From NCBI GenBank assembly GCA_965207585.1, contig CBDBMT010000003.1:2666001-2730000 (forward strand): a stretch of 64,000 bases of DNA, in the 5' to 3' direction. The stretch is from Bin87 sp965207585. GTDB lineage: Bacteria > Chloroflexota > Dehalococcoidia > Lucifugimonadales > UBA3495. This document shows positions 51,868-60,925 of the stretch, piece after piece. The position numbers were made by a program, and so were the translations under genes. The notes beneath the pieces are model-generated. The model saw nothing but the letters and a program-made list of their open reading frames with translations, was not told where the DNA came from and did no database searches. The first letter of the stretch is position 1. Each line of letters begins with the position of its first letter.

Positions 51868-52827
51868 ATGCAGTACGGCATAACGCTCCCCGGCCGGGGG
51901 CCCCTGTCCACTTCCGATAGCCTGGCGACTATCGCCCAGCGCGCCGAGGCGCTGGGATTCGACTCCATCGCCCTCGGCGACCATATCCTGGTGCCCAGGA
52001 ATATCGACTCGGATTACCCGTACACCGAAACCGGGGAGTTTCCCGGATCAGCTTCGGGTCAGGCCATGGAGCAGATTACCGCGCTGTCCTACATGGCGGG
52101 ATGCACCAGCACGATTCGTTTGGCAACCTCGGTGCTTATCGTGCCCCACCGCAACCCACTGGTGGCCGCCAAGGCCCTGGCGACCCTGGATGTGCTATCG
52201 GGCGGCCGGCTCATCGTCGGCGTTGGGGTCGGCTGGTGTCGCGAGGAGTTCGAAGCCGTCGGCTGCGAGCCCTTTGACGAGCGTGGCGCCGTTACCGACG
52301 AATACATCCGGGCCTTCAAGGAACTGTGGACGTCAGACGATCCCACCTTCGAGGGCCAATACGTCAGTTTTTCCGACATCTGGTTCCTGCCCAAGCCGGT
52401 TCAGAAGCCTCATCCGCCCTTCTGGGTGGGCGGCGAAAGCCGACCGGCCATCCGCCGCGCTGCGACCCTGTGCGACGGCTGGTATCCCATCGGGAACAAT
52501 CCGGCCTTTCCAGTGGGAACGCCCGAGGCTTTGGAGAACAGCATCGGTCGTCTGCATCGCACCGCCGAGCGCGCCGGGCGCGACCCCGGTGAAATCCAGA
52601 TCATCTACCGCTCCCACGATTATCGCATCAACGGAACCGATACCAGCCCGGACCGCACCCGGTTTACCGGCAGCGGCGAGCAGATCGCCGGCGACATCCG
52701 CCAGTATGAGGAAATGGGCGTCAGTTACCTGGTGCTCGATATCGCCCGCCTGAGCGCCGACGGGAATTTGGAAGAGACTCTGGGCCACCTGGAAGACTTC
52801 ACAACTCAGGTCGCCGCTCGGGTCTAG
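51868..52827 (+). CDS. LLM-class (luciferase-like) flavin/F420-dependent oxidoreductase
   Basis: A 319-residue TIM-barrel protein of the bacterial luciferase/F420-dependent type (TIGR03619-like). It opens MQYGITLPGRGPLSTSDSLA; signature GGRLIVGVGVGWCREEFEAVG (split at about residues 111-131), FLPKPVQKPHPPFWVGG, and a C-terminal DIARLSAD segment. The cofactor (FMN or F420) and substrate are not shown. It lies 34 bp after the SDR gene and is part of the same run. Confidence 0.87.
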   Translation: MQYGITLPGRGPLSTSDSLATIAQRAEALGFDSIALGDHILVPRNIDSDYPYTETGEFPGSASGQAMEQITALSYMAGCTSTIRLATSVLIVPHRNPLVAAKALATLDVLSGGRLIVGVGVGWCREEFEAVGCEPFDERGAVTDEYIRAFKELWTSDDPTFEGQYVSFSDIWFLPKPVQKPHPPFWVGGESRPAIRRAATLCDGWYPIGNNPAFPVGTPEALENSIGRLHRTAERAGRDPGEIQIIYRSHDYRINGTDTSPDRTRFTGSGEQIAGDIRQYEEMGVSYLVLDIARLSADGNLEETLGHLEDFTTQVAARV

Positions 52828-52884
52828 AGGGACAAGCAAGCATCGGGCCACTGGAGGATTCCCGCTGCCGTCAGGAAAGTGCTG

Positions 52885-53925
52885 ATGGCGTTCGCACTAT
52901 CAGAATCCAACGCCGTCGACTACCTGCTCGGCGAAGGGCTGGTATCCCACCAGCAGGCCGGCTCGGCCTCTGTACGGGAGCTTGGCGGTGGCGTGTCCAA
53001 CATCGTTGTGCGCGTGGACTTTACAGGTCGCTCCGACGGTGTGGTCATCAAGCAGTCCTTACCGCGTTTGCGCGTCGAGCAGGAATGGCTGGCGGATCAG
53101 GCGCGTATTCACCGGGAGGCGGCGGCATTGCGGTACCTGGAGGGCGTGTTGCCACCGTTGACCCTGCCGTCGGTGGTTCACGAAGATCCTGACAACTTCC
53201 TGTTCGTGATGACCGCCGCCCCGGAAAAAGCCCGGACGTGGAAGGACGATCTCCTCTCCGGACGCGTGGACATCCAGGTGGCAGCGCAAGTTGGACGTCT
53301 GTTGGCGGTCATGCACCAACATTCCGCCATGCCCGACGATGCCGTACCGTCCAATCTGCGGGAATTTGCCGATCAAAGCTGCTTCGTCCAACTGCGGGTC
53401 GACCCCTATCACCGCGCCACCGCGCAGGCGCATTCCGACTTGTCCGACGACATCGAAGCTGAAGCCCAATCCATGCTCGGCCGTCGACTCTGTCTCGTTC
53501 ACGGCGACTACAGCCCAAAAAACGTGATGGTCTCACCAACCGACGGGGGACCGAGCGCCTTCCTACTGGATTTCGAGGTGGTTCATCTCGGCAATCCGGT
53601 CTTCGACCTGGCGTTCATGCTCAACCATCTCACATTGAAGGCCATCCACCAGCCCGACCTGGCGCCGCAATTCAACGCAGCCGGAACCGCTTTCTGGTCT
53701 GCCTATTGCTCCGGCGCCCCTACCTTCGCCAACCATCCGATACAAATCCAGGGCGAGATGATCCGACAAATGGGTGTGCTCTTGTTGGCTCGCATTGACG
53801 GCAAATCGCCAGCCGAGTACATCACCACCGACGCACAGAAATCCGTGGCTCGTCGCCTTGCCAGGACAATCCTCGGTGAAGAAGTCCGGTCGATATCCGA
53901 CTTGCACCAGGCCCTGCTGTGTTGA
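52885..53925 (+). CDS. Aminoglycoside-phosphotransferase-like (APH) kinase
   Basis: A 346-residue APH/choline-kinase-fold protein: N lobe with a Gly-rich RELGGGVSNIVVRV (about residues 31-44) and VVIKQ lysine; catalytic loop LVHGDYSPKNVMV (about 208-220) and metal-binding LDFEVVHLGNPVFDLAF (about 230-246). All catalytic residues are intact. It starts ATG 52885 after AGGAAA (GTG 52879 also possible). Substrates of this type include methylthioribose, homoserine or small alcohols. Confidence 0.84.
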   Translation: MAFALSESNAVDYLLGEGLVSHQQAGSASVRELGGGVSNIVVRVDFTGRSDGVVIKQSLPRLRVEQEWLADQARIHREAAALRYLEGVLPPLTLPSVVHEDPDNFLFVMTAAPEKARTWKDDLLSGRVDIQVAAQVGRLLAVMHQHSAMPDDAVPSNLREFADQSCFVQLRVDPYHRATAQAHSDLSDDIEAEAQSMLGRRLCLVHGDYSPKNVMVSPTDGGPSAFLLDFEVVHLGNPVFDLAFMLNHLTLKAIHQPDLAPQFNAAGTAFWSAYCSGAPTFANHPIQIQGEMIRQMGVLLLARIDGKSPAEYITTDAQKSVARRLARTILGEEVRSISDLHQALLC

Positions 53926-54050
53926 CTGCCAAGGCCCGGTTCGCGTCGCCGGAATCTGGTGACACTGTCTGCGGCAACGTAGTACACTTTCCCCGCGGGT
54001 ATCCGGCCCTAGGCCCGGGCGCCTAGCTCCCGATCAGAGGAGATGAGAGC

Positions 54051-54524
54051 TTGCCGCAGGAATTGAACGCCGGGTTGGACGGGACCGGTCTTCGCATCGC
54101 GGTGGTCGCCGCCCGGTTCAACTACGTGATCACCAAGAACCTGATGGAAGGCGCCGTTTCGACGCTGGCACAATACGGCGTGCGCGACGGCGACATCACG
54201 ACCTCCTGGGTCCCGGGTTCCTTTGAACTGCCGGTAATCGCCAAGACCCTGGCTCAATCCGGGCGCTACGACGCGGTGATTTGCCTGGGCGCGGTCATAC
54301 GTGGCGAGACCAGTCACTACGACATGGTATGCAACCAGGCGGCATCCGGCATCGCCGCGGTGGGCCGCGAGACCGGCATCCCGACCATGTTTGGCGTATT
54401 GACAACCGAAAACATGGAGCAGGCCATCAACCGTTCCGGAGGCAAAGTCGGCAACCTCGGATCCGACTGCGCGGTCGGCGCCATCGATTGCGCTCGCCTT
54501 TTGCGGGCCATCAAGACCGGCTGA
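54051..54524 (+). CDS. ribH: 6,7-dimethyl-8-ribityllumazine synthase
   Basis: A 157-residue enzyme of riboflavin synthesis that condenses the ribityl pyrimidinedione with dihydroxybutanone phosphate. Motifs: RFNYVITKNLMEGA (about residues 24-37), WVPGSFELPV (about 55-64), CLGAVIRGETSHYDMVCN (about 81-98; substrate histidine included) and FGVLTTENMEQA. TTG start at 54051 behind GAGGAG. The rest of the riboflavin genes is not in the window. A CTAGGC/GCCTAG hairpin at 54009-54026 precedes it but is not a recognisable FMN riboswitch. Confidence 0.93.
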   Translation: MPQELNAGLDGTGLRIAVVAARFNYVITKNLMEGAVSTLAQYGVRDGDITTSWVPGSFELPVIAKTLAQSGRYDAVICLGAVIRGETSHYDMVCNQAASGIAAVGRETGIPTMFGVLTTENMEQAINRSGGKVGNLGSDCAVGAIDCARLLRAIKTG

Positions 54525-54548
54525 CACCACGGACAGGTGCGAACACCG

Positions 54549-55238
54549 ATGCAGGCTACCGTAGAATTCGATCCCAGTTACTCCCTGCTGACCATCGACC
54601 TGACGGCGGGCGAATCCATCAGGGCAGAGCCCGGAGCTATGGTCGCCCAGCAGGGAGTTGCCATGACCACGGGCATGGGCGGCTCGGGTGGTCTATTCGG
54701 CGGCATCCGCCGGATGATGGGTGGAGAGTCATTCTTCGTCAACACCTTCACCGCCGAGGCCGGCGGGGGATGGGTCAGCCTGGCTCCGCCCGCCCCCGGC
54801 GATATCGGCTCGTTCGATCTGGAACCGGGCAGCAACCTGTTCCTACAGTCCAGTTCCTTCCTCGCCAGCACCGGCAACATGCAGATCGACAGCCAGTTCC
54901 AGGGGTTTCGCGGGTTCTTCAGCGGGGAAAGCCTGTTCTTCATCCGGGCTTACTCCCAACAGGGTAGGGGTACCGTGTATTACAACTCCTACGGCGCCAT
55001 CAAGCAGGTCAGGGTTCAGCCCGGCCAGGAGTTGGTGGTGGATACCGGTCATCTCGTGGCCTTCAGCGATGACGTCGAGTATTCCATCGGCAAAGTCGGC
55101 GGCATCCGGTCACTCATCGCCGGCGGCGAGGGCCTGGTGATGAAGTTCCGTGGCAATGGAACGGTATGGGTCCAGACCCGAAACCTCGCATCCCTCGCCG
55201 AAAAGCTCAACCCATTCCTGCCCAAGCGCGGGCAATAA
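54549..55238 (+). CDS. AIM24/TIGR00266 family protein
   Basis: A 229-residue beta-rich protein of the AIM24 family (TIGR00266-like): LTAGESIRAEPGAMVAQQG near residues 19-37, a glycine-rich stretch FGGIRRMMGGESFF, and FLASTGNMQIDSQFQGFRGFFSGESLFF at about 105-132. Prokaryotic members have unknown function; a role in membrane organisation or respiratory assembly has been suggested for relatives. ATG 54549 is preferred over an in-frame GTG at 54537. It follows ribH by 24 bp. Confidence 0.85.
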   Translation: MQATVEFDPSYSLLTIDLTAGESIRAEPGAMVAQQGVAMTTGMGGSGGLFGGIRRMMGGESFFVNTFTAEAGGGWVSLAPPAPGDIGSFDLEPGSNLFLQSSSFLASTGNMQIDSQFQGFRGFFSGESLFFIRAYSQQGRGTVYYNSYGAIKQVRVQPGQELVVDTGHLVAFSDDVEYSIGKVGGIRSLIAGGEGLVMKFRGNGTVWVQTRNLASLAEKLNPFLPKRGQ

Positions 55239-55362
55239 CTCGCGGTCGCGTCGCCGTTGCCATTGAACGCCGATACACGCGTCTGACATTCTCCAGGCAG
55301 GCGTTTAGGTAACCGCGTCGGCCTTACCTACCCAAGTTTCCCGCCTGCACAGGAGTTCGATT

Positions 55363-56277
55363 ATGGAATTTGGCGTGACTGTACCCAACAATTGGGGCGT
55401 CGAGGACCCGCAGGCAGTCGTCAATTTTGGCCCGCTGGCCGAAGAGTTGGGGTTCGATTCCGTCTGGGTTATGGACCACCTTTTCAACAACGGTTACATC
55501 CGCGAAAGGCTGGACGATAAACCCTACTACCACCCCATGGCTACGCTGTCCCATATATCGGCCCTGACCTCGCGGGTGAAATTGGGTACATCGGTGCTTG
55601 TATTGCCCTACCACAATCCAGTGGAGCTGGCCAAGTACGCCGCAACGCTGGACCAGATGTCCGGCGGGCGCGTCATCCTGGGCGTCGGTGTGGGAGCCAT
55701 GACCCCGGAATTCGACGCGTTGGGCATACCGATGAGCCAGCGCGGGTCGCTGACCAACGAGTCCATGGACATCATGCGAGAATTGTGGTCCAACGAAGAT
55801 CCGCAATACAGCAGCGACCGCTGGCAATTCGAAGACCTCAAGTTCGCACCCAAGCCGGCGCAGTCCGAAGGCGGATCGCCTCACGTGCCGCTGTGGGTGG
55901 GCGGCGGAAGTCCGGGGGCGTTGCGCCGGGCCGCGCGTCGGGGCAACGGATGGCATCCCTCCGGCGTGAGCGCCGAGGAGTTTGCAATCGGCCGTCAACG
56001 CGTGCGGGAGTTGTCCGAATCCGCCGGCCGCAACCCGGACGAATTGGTAATGTCGGCCCGCGTGGAAGTAGAAGCCCACGGCGGCCCTTCCAGCGAACGG
56101 GCCGCTGATCGTTCGCGCCTGCCCGGGGACGACCCCGCGGGGATGGTCGCAGGTATCGCCGCCTACCAGGAAGCGGGCGTGCAGCACATCGTCTTGGCCC
56201 TCAACACCGGGGACGTTGGGCGCCTCCGCGAATTGATGCATTCCATCGCGTCGGATGTGATTCCGCAGTTCAATTAG
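55363..56277 (+). CDS. LLM-class flavin/F420-dependent oxidoreductase
   Basis: A 304-residue second luciferase-like protein, TIGR03619 group: MEFGVTVPNNWGVEDPQAV, SVWVMDHLFNN, GGRVILGVGVGAMTPEFDALG (split at about residues 104-124), and GSPHVPLWVGGGSPGAL. ATG behind AGGAG. It differs clearly from the copy at 51868. Such enzymes are expanded in SAR202-type Chloroflexota, where they are thought to attack recalcitrant organic matter. Confidence 0.87.
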   Translation: MEFGVTVPNNWGVEDPQAVVNFGPLAEELGFDSVWVMDHLFNNGYIRERLDDKPYYHPMATLSHISALTSRVKLGTSVLVLPYHNPVELAKYAATLDQMSGGRVILGVGVGAMTPEFDALGIPMSQRGSLTNESMDIMRELWSNEDPQYSSDRWQFEDLKFAPKPAQSEGGSPHVPLWVGGGSPGALRRAARRGNGWHPSGVSAEEFAIGRQRVRELSESAGRNPDELVMSARVEVEAHGGPSSERAADRSRLPGDDPAGMVAGIAAYQEAGVQHIVLALNTGDVGRLRELMHSIASDVIPQFN

Positions 56278-56322
56278 CGATGCGCCGGCCCGCAGGCCGG
56301 TTGCCTTACTTCAAAATCAAGA

Positions 56323-56346
56323 AGGGGGCGAATGTAATCGCCCCCT
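56323..56346. terminator. Bidirectional terminator hairpin
   Basis: A 9-bp perfect stem AGGGGGCGA (56323-56331) and TCGCCCCCT (56338-56346) with loop ATGTAA, in the gap between convergent genes (LLM on plus, hydroxylase large subunit on minus). T-rich sequence follows on both sides, so it could end both transcripts. It shares the GGGGCGAAT core with the hairpin at 58673. Confidence 0.6.
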
Positions 56347-56382
56347 CAAGTTTGTGTCTCCGCTGTGAACGGGGTTCGCCGC

Positions 56383-58650
56383 CTACAGGCTCGCCTCCAG
56401 CACGCTGCCCGGCGTGATCGGCAGGCTGGTCAGCCGCTGATCCGTAGCATGGCCCACCGCGTTGGCGATGGCTGCCAGCGGGGGCACGATGGGAACCTCG
56501 CCTACGCCGCGAACTCCGTAGGGGTGGCCGGGATTGGCTACTTCCACGATGACCGTATCGATCATCGGCAGGTCCAGCGAAGTGGGCATCCGGTAATCCA
56601 GGAAGCTGGAGTTCATCATCTGGCCGTTATCGCTGAAGTAGTACTCCTCGTTCAACGCCCAGCCGATTCCCTGGACCGCTCCTCCCTGGATCTGTCCTTC
56701 CACATAGCTGGGGTGCACCGCTTTGCCGGCGTCCTGAATGGCGGTGTAGCGCAGAATTTCGGTCTTGCCGGTTTCCGGATCAACCTCAACGTCGACCAGG
56801 TGCACGCCGAAGGAATTGCCCTCGCCGGTGGGATCCAGGCTTGCGGTGCCGGTGACGCCACCGCCGGTGGTGTAGAGCTGCCGCGCCAGATCCTTGAACG
56901 TGAAGCTCAGCTCCTCCGACTTATGCCGGATCATGCCGCTGTCGTACTCAACATCTTCCGCCGGCACATCCCAAATAGAGGCCGCTCGCTCGACCATTTG
57001 CTGCTTGACGTCTTCAGCGGCCAGAATCGCGGCCCAACCGGTGGCGAAGGTGGTGCGGCTCCCCCCGGTGACCATGGTGAATCCAATCGAATCCGTGTCG
57101 ACCACTTGGGGTTTGATGTCCTCGTAGTCAATCCCCAGGGTTTCGGCGGCCTGCTGTGCGATTGATGCCCTCGAACCGCCGATATCCACCGAACCCTCGA
57201 TCAGGTTCACGGTGCCATCGGGGTTGACCGTCATGTTGACGCTGGAATGGAAGCCGCGGTTCATCCAGAAACCCGCGGCGATGCCACGGCCGCGATTTGG
57301 CCCTTCCAGCGGTGTCCGGTAGTGCTCATGGTTGCGGGCTGCCTCAAGGCATTCCACCAGACCAATCTTTTGGAACACGGGGCCCTCAACTTTCCGTGAG
57401 CCCTCGGTGACGGCATTGTTCAGCCGGAACTCTACGGGATCCACGCCCAGCTTTTGGCAGAGCTCGTCTACGACCTGTTCCACCCCGAACGCGGCCTGCG
57501 GTGAGCCCGGCGCCCGGTACGCCGCCGTCTTGGGTTTGTTGACCATTACGTCGTAGCCTTCGACGGTGCCGTTTTCCAGTTCGTAGCAGGCAAAGGCACA
57601 GGTGGCGCCCTGCATCACCGGCGAGCCGGGATACGCACCGGCTTCGAAGGCAAGCTCGATCTCTGCCGCCGTGATCTTACCCGCCGAGTTGGCACCCATC
57701 TTGACCCGCATCCAACTTCCGGGAGCCGGTCCGCTGCCCTCGAATACCTCGGTGCGGCTCATCAACACCTTGACCGGAGCACCGGCCTTGCGCGACAGCA
57801 ACGCGGCCACCGGCTCCAGGTAGAACGAAACCTTGCCGCCGAACCCTCCGCCGATCTCCATGGGGGTAACGCGCACGTCAGAAACGTCGACCCGCAAAAC
57901 ATCTGCAGTGTTGGCGCGAACTACGAATGCGCCCTGGGTGCTGCACCAGACATTGATCTGCCCGTCAGCCCGCCAGTGAGCCGTCGCGTTGTGCGGCTCG
58001 ATGTAGCCCTGGTGCACCGAGGCAGTGGTGAACTCGCGCTCGACTACGACGTCGGAGTTGGCGAATCCCGCCGCGGTGTCGCCCTTCTCGAATTTCATGT
58101 AGGACGCGACGTTGCTGGGTTTGTCCGAAGTCTCGCCCATGGCGGAGGTGTGAATCAGATCGTCGTGGAGGAGGGGAGCGCCGTCCTGCATCGCGGCGCG
58201 CACGTCGATCACTGGTTCCAGCACTTCGTAGTCAACGTTGATCAGTCCCAGGGCTGCTTCAGCGACGTGGGCATTGTCAGCAGCGACGGCGGCCACGGCA
58301 TGCCCGCGGTAGAGCGCCTTATCACTGGCAAGGAAGTTATCGCTCAGGAACTTGAACCGGTTGTAGTCGTTGCCCAGGTCCTCCTTGCTGAGCGAAGCAA
58401 AGGGCATATCGGCGGCGGTAACCACCGCGCGCACTCCGGCGAGAGCTTCCGCTTTGGACGTGTCGATGGACTTGATGCGCGCGTGGGCGTGCGGGCTGCG
58501 CAAGACCCGGGCGTGCAGCAAACCGGTCAACTCAAGGTCAGCTCCATACTGCGCCCGGCCGGTGACTTTATCCACACCGTCGGGACGTACCGGGCGCTTC
58601 CCAACTACGTCGTACTCGACTTCCGATAGCACTTGGTTTGCCGTGGTCAT
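56383..58650 (-). CDS. Molybdenum hydroxylase large subunit (xanthine dehydrogenase family)
   Basis: A 755-residue molybdopterin-binding subunit of the xanthine-dehydrogenase/hydroxybenzoyl-CoA-reductase/CO-dehydrogenase family. Visible: RPVRPDGVDKVTGRAQYGAD at the start, GGGFGGKVSFY (Mo-pterin region, about residue 265), AYRAPGSPQAAFGVEQVVDE (about 382-401) and the active-site-type glutamate in GVGEVPIVPP near the C terminus. The AYRAPGSPQ motif is not the AYRCSFR or AYRGAGR of CO dehydrogenases, so it is more likely a hydroxylase of an organic compound. The three genes run FAD, 2Fe-2S, large subunit. Confidence 0.9.
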   Translation of the reverse strand: MTTANQVLSEVEYDVVGKRPVRPDGVDKVTGRAQYGADLELTGLLHARVLRSPHAHARIKSIDTSKAEALAGVRAVVTAADMPFASLSKEDLGNDYNRFKFLSDNFLASDKALYRGHAVAAVAADNAHVAEAALGLINVDYEVLEPVIDVRAAMQDGAPLLHDDLIHTSAMGETSDKPSNVASYMKFEKGDTAAGFANSDVVVEREFTTASVHQGYIEPHNATAHWRADGQINVWCSTQGAFVVRANTADVLRVDVSDVRVTPMEIGGGFGGKVSFYLEPVAALLSRKAGAPVKVLMSRTEVFEGSGPAPGSWMRVKMGANSAGKITAAEIELAFEAGAYPGSPVMQGATCAFACYELENGTVEGYDVMVNKPKTAAYRAPGSPQAAFGVEQVVDELCQKLGVDPVEFRLNNAVTEGSRKVEGPVFQKIGLVECLEAARNHEHYRTPLEGPNRGRGIAAGFWMNRGFHSSVNMTVNPDGTVNLIEGSVDIGGSRASIAQQAAETLGIDYEDIKPQVVDTDSIGFTMVTGGSRTTFATGWAAILAAEDVKQQMVERAASIWDVPAEDVEYDSGMIRHKSEELSFTFKDLARQLYTTGGGVTGTASLDPTGEGNSFGVHLVDVEVDPETGKTEILRYTAIQDAGKAVHPSYVEGQIQGGAVQGIGWALNEEYYFSDNGQMMNSSFLDYRMPTSLDLPMIDTVIVEVANPGHPYGVRGVGEVPIVPPLAAIANAVGHATDQRLTSLPITPGSVLEASL

Positions 58651-58672
58651 TTGGGTTCACCTCTCTAAAAGC

Positions 58673-58700
58673 GCAGGGGCGAATAACTATTCGCCCCTGC
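58673..58700. repeat. Intercistronic GGGGCGAATA hairpin
   Basis: A 13-bp near-perfect inverted repeat GCAGGGGCGAATA (58673-58685) and TATTCGCCCCTGC (58688-58700) in the 106-bp gap between the 2Fe-2S and large-subunit genes. It may be an mRNA processing or attenuation site that tunes subunit ratios, or a dispersed repeat similar to the hairpin at 56323. Confidence 0.55.
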
Positions 58701-58756
58701 AATCACAAGCGTCGAAACGGGAGCCGGACTTCCGTCGCCCGGCGGCGAAAGAAAGC

Positions 58757-59233
58757 TTACGCCCGCATCCGCTCTCCCGCGTCCAACACGGCGCGGACGA
58801 TCTTGTCGTAGCCGGTGCACCGGCACAGGTTGCCGGCCAACCAGTGGCGAATGCGCGCTTCATCAGCATCGGGCTCGGCGTCCAGCAGCGCCTTGGCGGC
58901 GACGATGAAACCCGGGGTGCAGATCCCGCACTGGAGGGCGGCGTTTTCCAGGAAAGACTGCTGGATGGGATGCAGGCCCTCGGCGGAAGCCACGCCCTCA
59001 ATGGTGTTGACCTCGGCTCCCTGAGCCTCGACGCCCAGAACCAGGCAAGAGCAAACGATGCGGCCGTCCAGGTTGACCGTGCAGGCTCCACAGTTGCCGT
59101 CGTTGCAACCCTCCTTGGAGCCGGTCATTCCCACGACATCGCGCAGGCACTCGAGGAGGCTCTGGCGAGGCTCGCAGAGGAAGTCGGTCTGGTTGCCGTT
59201 GATGGTGGTGGTTACGTGGACAAGTCCGGGCAT
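58757..59233 (-). CDS. 2Fe-2S subunit of molybdenum hydroxylase
   Basis: A 158-residue protein with two [2Fe-2S] clusters: a plant-type N-terminal cluster in GSKEGCNDGNCGACTV (cysteines about 47, 52, 55) with a further Cys at about 67, and the C-terminal helical-bundle cluster in CGICTPG (about 106-112) and NLCRCTGY (about 138-145). It passes electrons from the molybdenum site to FAD. It begins 2 bp from the FAD gene stop and is clearly co-transcribed. Confidence 0.94.
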   Translation of the reverse strand: MPGLVHVTTTINGNQTDFLCEPRQSLLECLRDVVGMTGSKEGCNDGNCGACTVNLDGRIVCSCLVLGVEAQGAEVNTIEGVASAEGLHPIQQSFLENAALQCGICTPGFIVAAKALLDAEPDADEARIRHWLAGNLCRCTGYDKIVRAVLDAGERMRA

Positions 59234-59235
59234 TG

Positions 59236-60111
59236 TTACTCCTCCCCTCGGGCGCGCCGGATGGCGATGTTCAAAGTGCGGCGGGTGAGCACGGCGACCA
59301 GGTGGTGACGCTGGCGGATGGTGCCGCGCATGTCGGTGATGGGGGTAGCGGCCTCGCTGGCCAGGCGGCCGGCCTCTTCGATGGCCTCATCTGACACGGC
59401 CTTGCCGGCCAGGCTCTCACCAGCGGCGGTGGCAAGGATCGGGGTAGGGCCGACGGAAGCCAGCGCGATGCGGGCGGACTGAATGGTCTGCCCGGAGGTG
59501 TCAAGCACCACCGTGGAGGACACGCCGGCCACGGCGATGTCCATTTCGTTGCGCGGGATGAACCGCAAGTAAGCGCTGCCGGAGTTGGCAGCGGGGGCCG
59601 GTATCTGTATGGCCACCAGCAACTCGCCGGGTTCCAGTACGCTCCGCCCGGGACCGGTGCAGAAATCCTCGGTGGGGACCGTGCGCCAGCCGTTGGGGCC
59701 GTTGATGTGCGCCTCGCCGCCCTGGGTGATGACGGGTGGTATGGTGTCGCCGGACGGAGCGGCGTTGCACAGGTTGCCGCCGAAAGTGGCGCGGCCCTGG
59801 ATCTGGATGCTGCCGATAAGGCTGGCAGCGTCGATGAGACCGGGGTAGGCGGCGGCCACGGCCTGATTTTGATAGATCTGGTAGCAGGGCACGGCAGCGC
59901 CGATTTGCAGCCCGCTATCACTGAGGTTGAGCGCGTTCAGCTCGGGAATCTTCTTGGTATCCACCAAGGCGTCAAGCTCACGCCGTCCGCCGCGCAATTG
60001 CACGATGATGTCAGTGCCGCCGGCCAGGGGGCGCGCGCGGTCACCGTGCTGCGCCATCACGGAAACGGCATCGCTGAGGGAAGTAGGGGCAACGTAATCA
60101 ATAGCTCGCAT
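59236..60111 (-). CDS. FAD-binding subunit of molybdenum hydroxylase
   Basis: A 291-residue FAD subunit (CoxM/XDH medium type): ARPLAGGTDIIVQLRG (about residues 28-43) and GRATFGGNLCNAAPSGDTIP (about 104-123) are the FAD-binding motifs. ATG 60111 behind GGAGGTGCCC. It is first gene of the three on the minus strand. 163 bp of gap to the GNAT gene at 60275 shows no promoter that I can assert. Confidence 0.92.
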   Translation of the reverse strand: MRAIDYVAPTSLSDAVSVMAQHGDRARPLAGGTDIIVQLRGGRRELDALVDTKKIPELNALNLSDSGLQIGAAVPCYQIYQNQAVAAAYPGLIDAASLIGSIQIQGRATFGGNLCNAAPSGDTIPPVITQGGEAHINGPNGWRTVPTEDFCTGPGRSVLEPGELLVAIQIPAPAANSGSAYLRFIPRNEMDIAVAGVSSTVVLDTSGQTIQSARIALASVGPTPILATAAGESLAGKAVSDEAIEEAGRLASEAATPITDMRGTIRQRHHLVAVLTRRTLNIAIRRARGEE

Positions 60112-60274
60112 GGGCACCTCCTGCGGCGCAGATTATAGCACGATCAGCGGCTTTTTCAGCGGTGGCTTGCCTCGTGCCGGCGCCGGCAAATGCCTCAAGC
60201 CGGCCCGGGCAGCCGATCATCCGGGAACGCGCGCCATCATACCGCAACCCAGCGCCTCACGCTACAGATGGTCG

Positions 60275-60862
60275 CTACCTGTCCAGGATCGCCTGTAGTC
60301 GGTTTCGCACTCTTGGCCAATCACTGTCGATGATGCCGTAGTACACCGAATGCCGATTAACTCCGTCCCGGGCGATGCGGTGATTGCGCAGCACGCCTTC
60401 CCGTGTGGCGCCGATACGTTCGATCGCCCGCAGCGACCGAGTGTTGCGGTGGTCGGCTTTCAGGCATACCCTCAGCGCCCCCAACTCCTCAAAAGCGTGG
60501 CTCAACAGCAGGAACTTGCATTCAGTGTTGACCGCCGTTCGCTGGTACGCCGTGCCGTACCACGTCATGCCTATCTCCAGCGCCCGGTTGGGCCGATCCA
60601 CATCCAGGTAACCCGTTGAGCCCACCGCTCTACCCTCCGCCTGGTGGACGACGGCGAACTGGACACGTCCCTCCGCATCGTTCCGTGCCATACACGACTC
60701 CACCCATTGCTTGACGTCATCCAGGCTTGTAAAGGCGGGCCTGGACGAAAAACGCCAAATCGATTCGTCGGTTCCCACCCGGAACAGGTCTTCAGCGTGC
60801 TGCGGTCCAATCGGTTCCAGGCGAACGTGTTTGCCATGGAGAGTGACGGGTTGCGGATCCAT
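60275..60862 (-). CDS. GNAT family N-acetyltransferase (RimJ/RimL-like)
   Basis: A 195-residue acetyltransferase: VTLHGKHVRLEPIGPQHAEDLF at the start (split), a VGSTGYLDVDRPNRALEIGMTWYG core, and the acetyl-CoA-binding region KADHRNTRSLRAIERIGATREG (split at about residues 134-155). The GNAT fold and length fit those of RimL-type N-terminal or small-molecule acetyltransferases. No clear operon partner. Confidence 0.86.
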   Translation of the reverse strand: MDPQPVTLHGKHVRLEPIGPQHAEDLFRVGTDESIWRFSSRPAFTSLDDVKQWVESCMARNDAEGRVQFAVVHQAEGRAVGSTGYLDVDRPNRALEIGMTWYGTAYQRTAVNTECKFLLLSHAFEELGALRVCLKADHRNTRSLRAIERIGATREGVLRNHRIARDGVNRHSVYYGIIDSDWPRVRNRLQAILDR

Positions 60863-60925
60863 GAGATTTCCTCGCTGGTGGGTCGTTGGCGATTTGCTGA
60901 CGAAGCGCGTGAACTACATCTGTGG

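Noticed and set aside
54001..54050. FMN riboswitch upstream of ribH
   Set aside because: Only a short CTAGGC/GCCTAG hairpin is present; the conserved six-helix RFN elements are not seen and the leader is too short.
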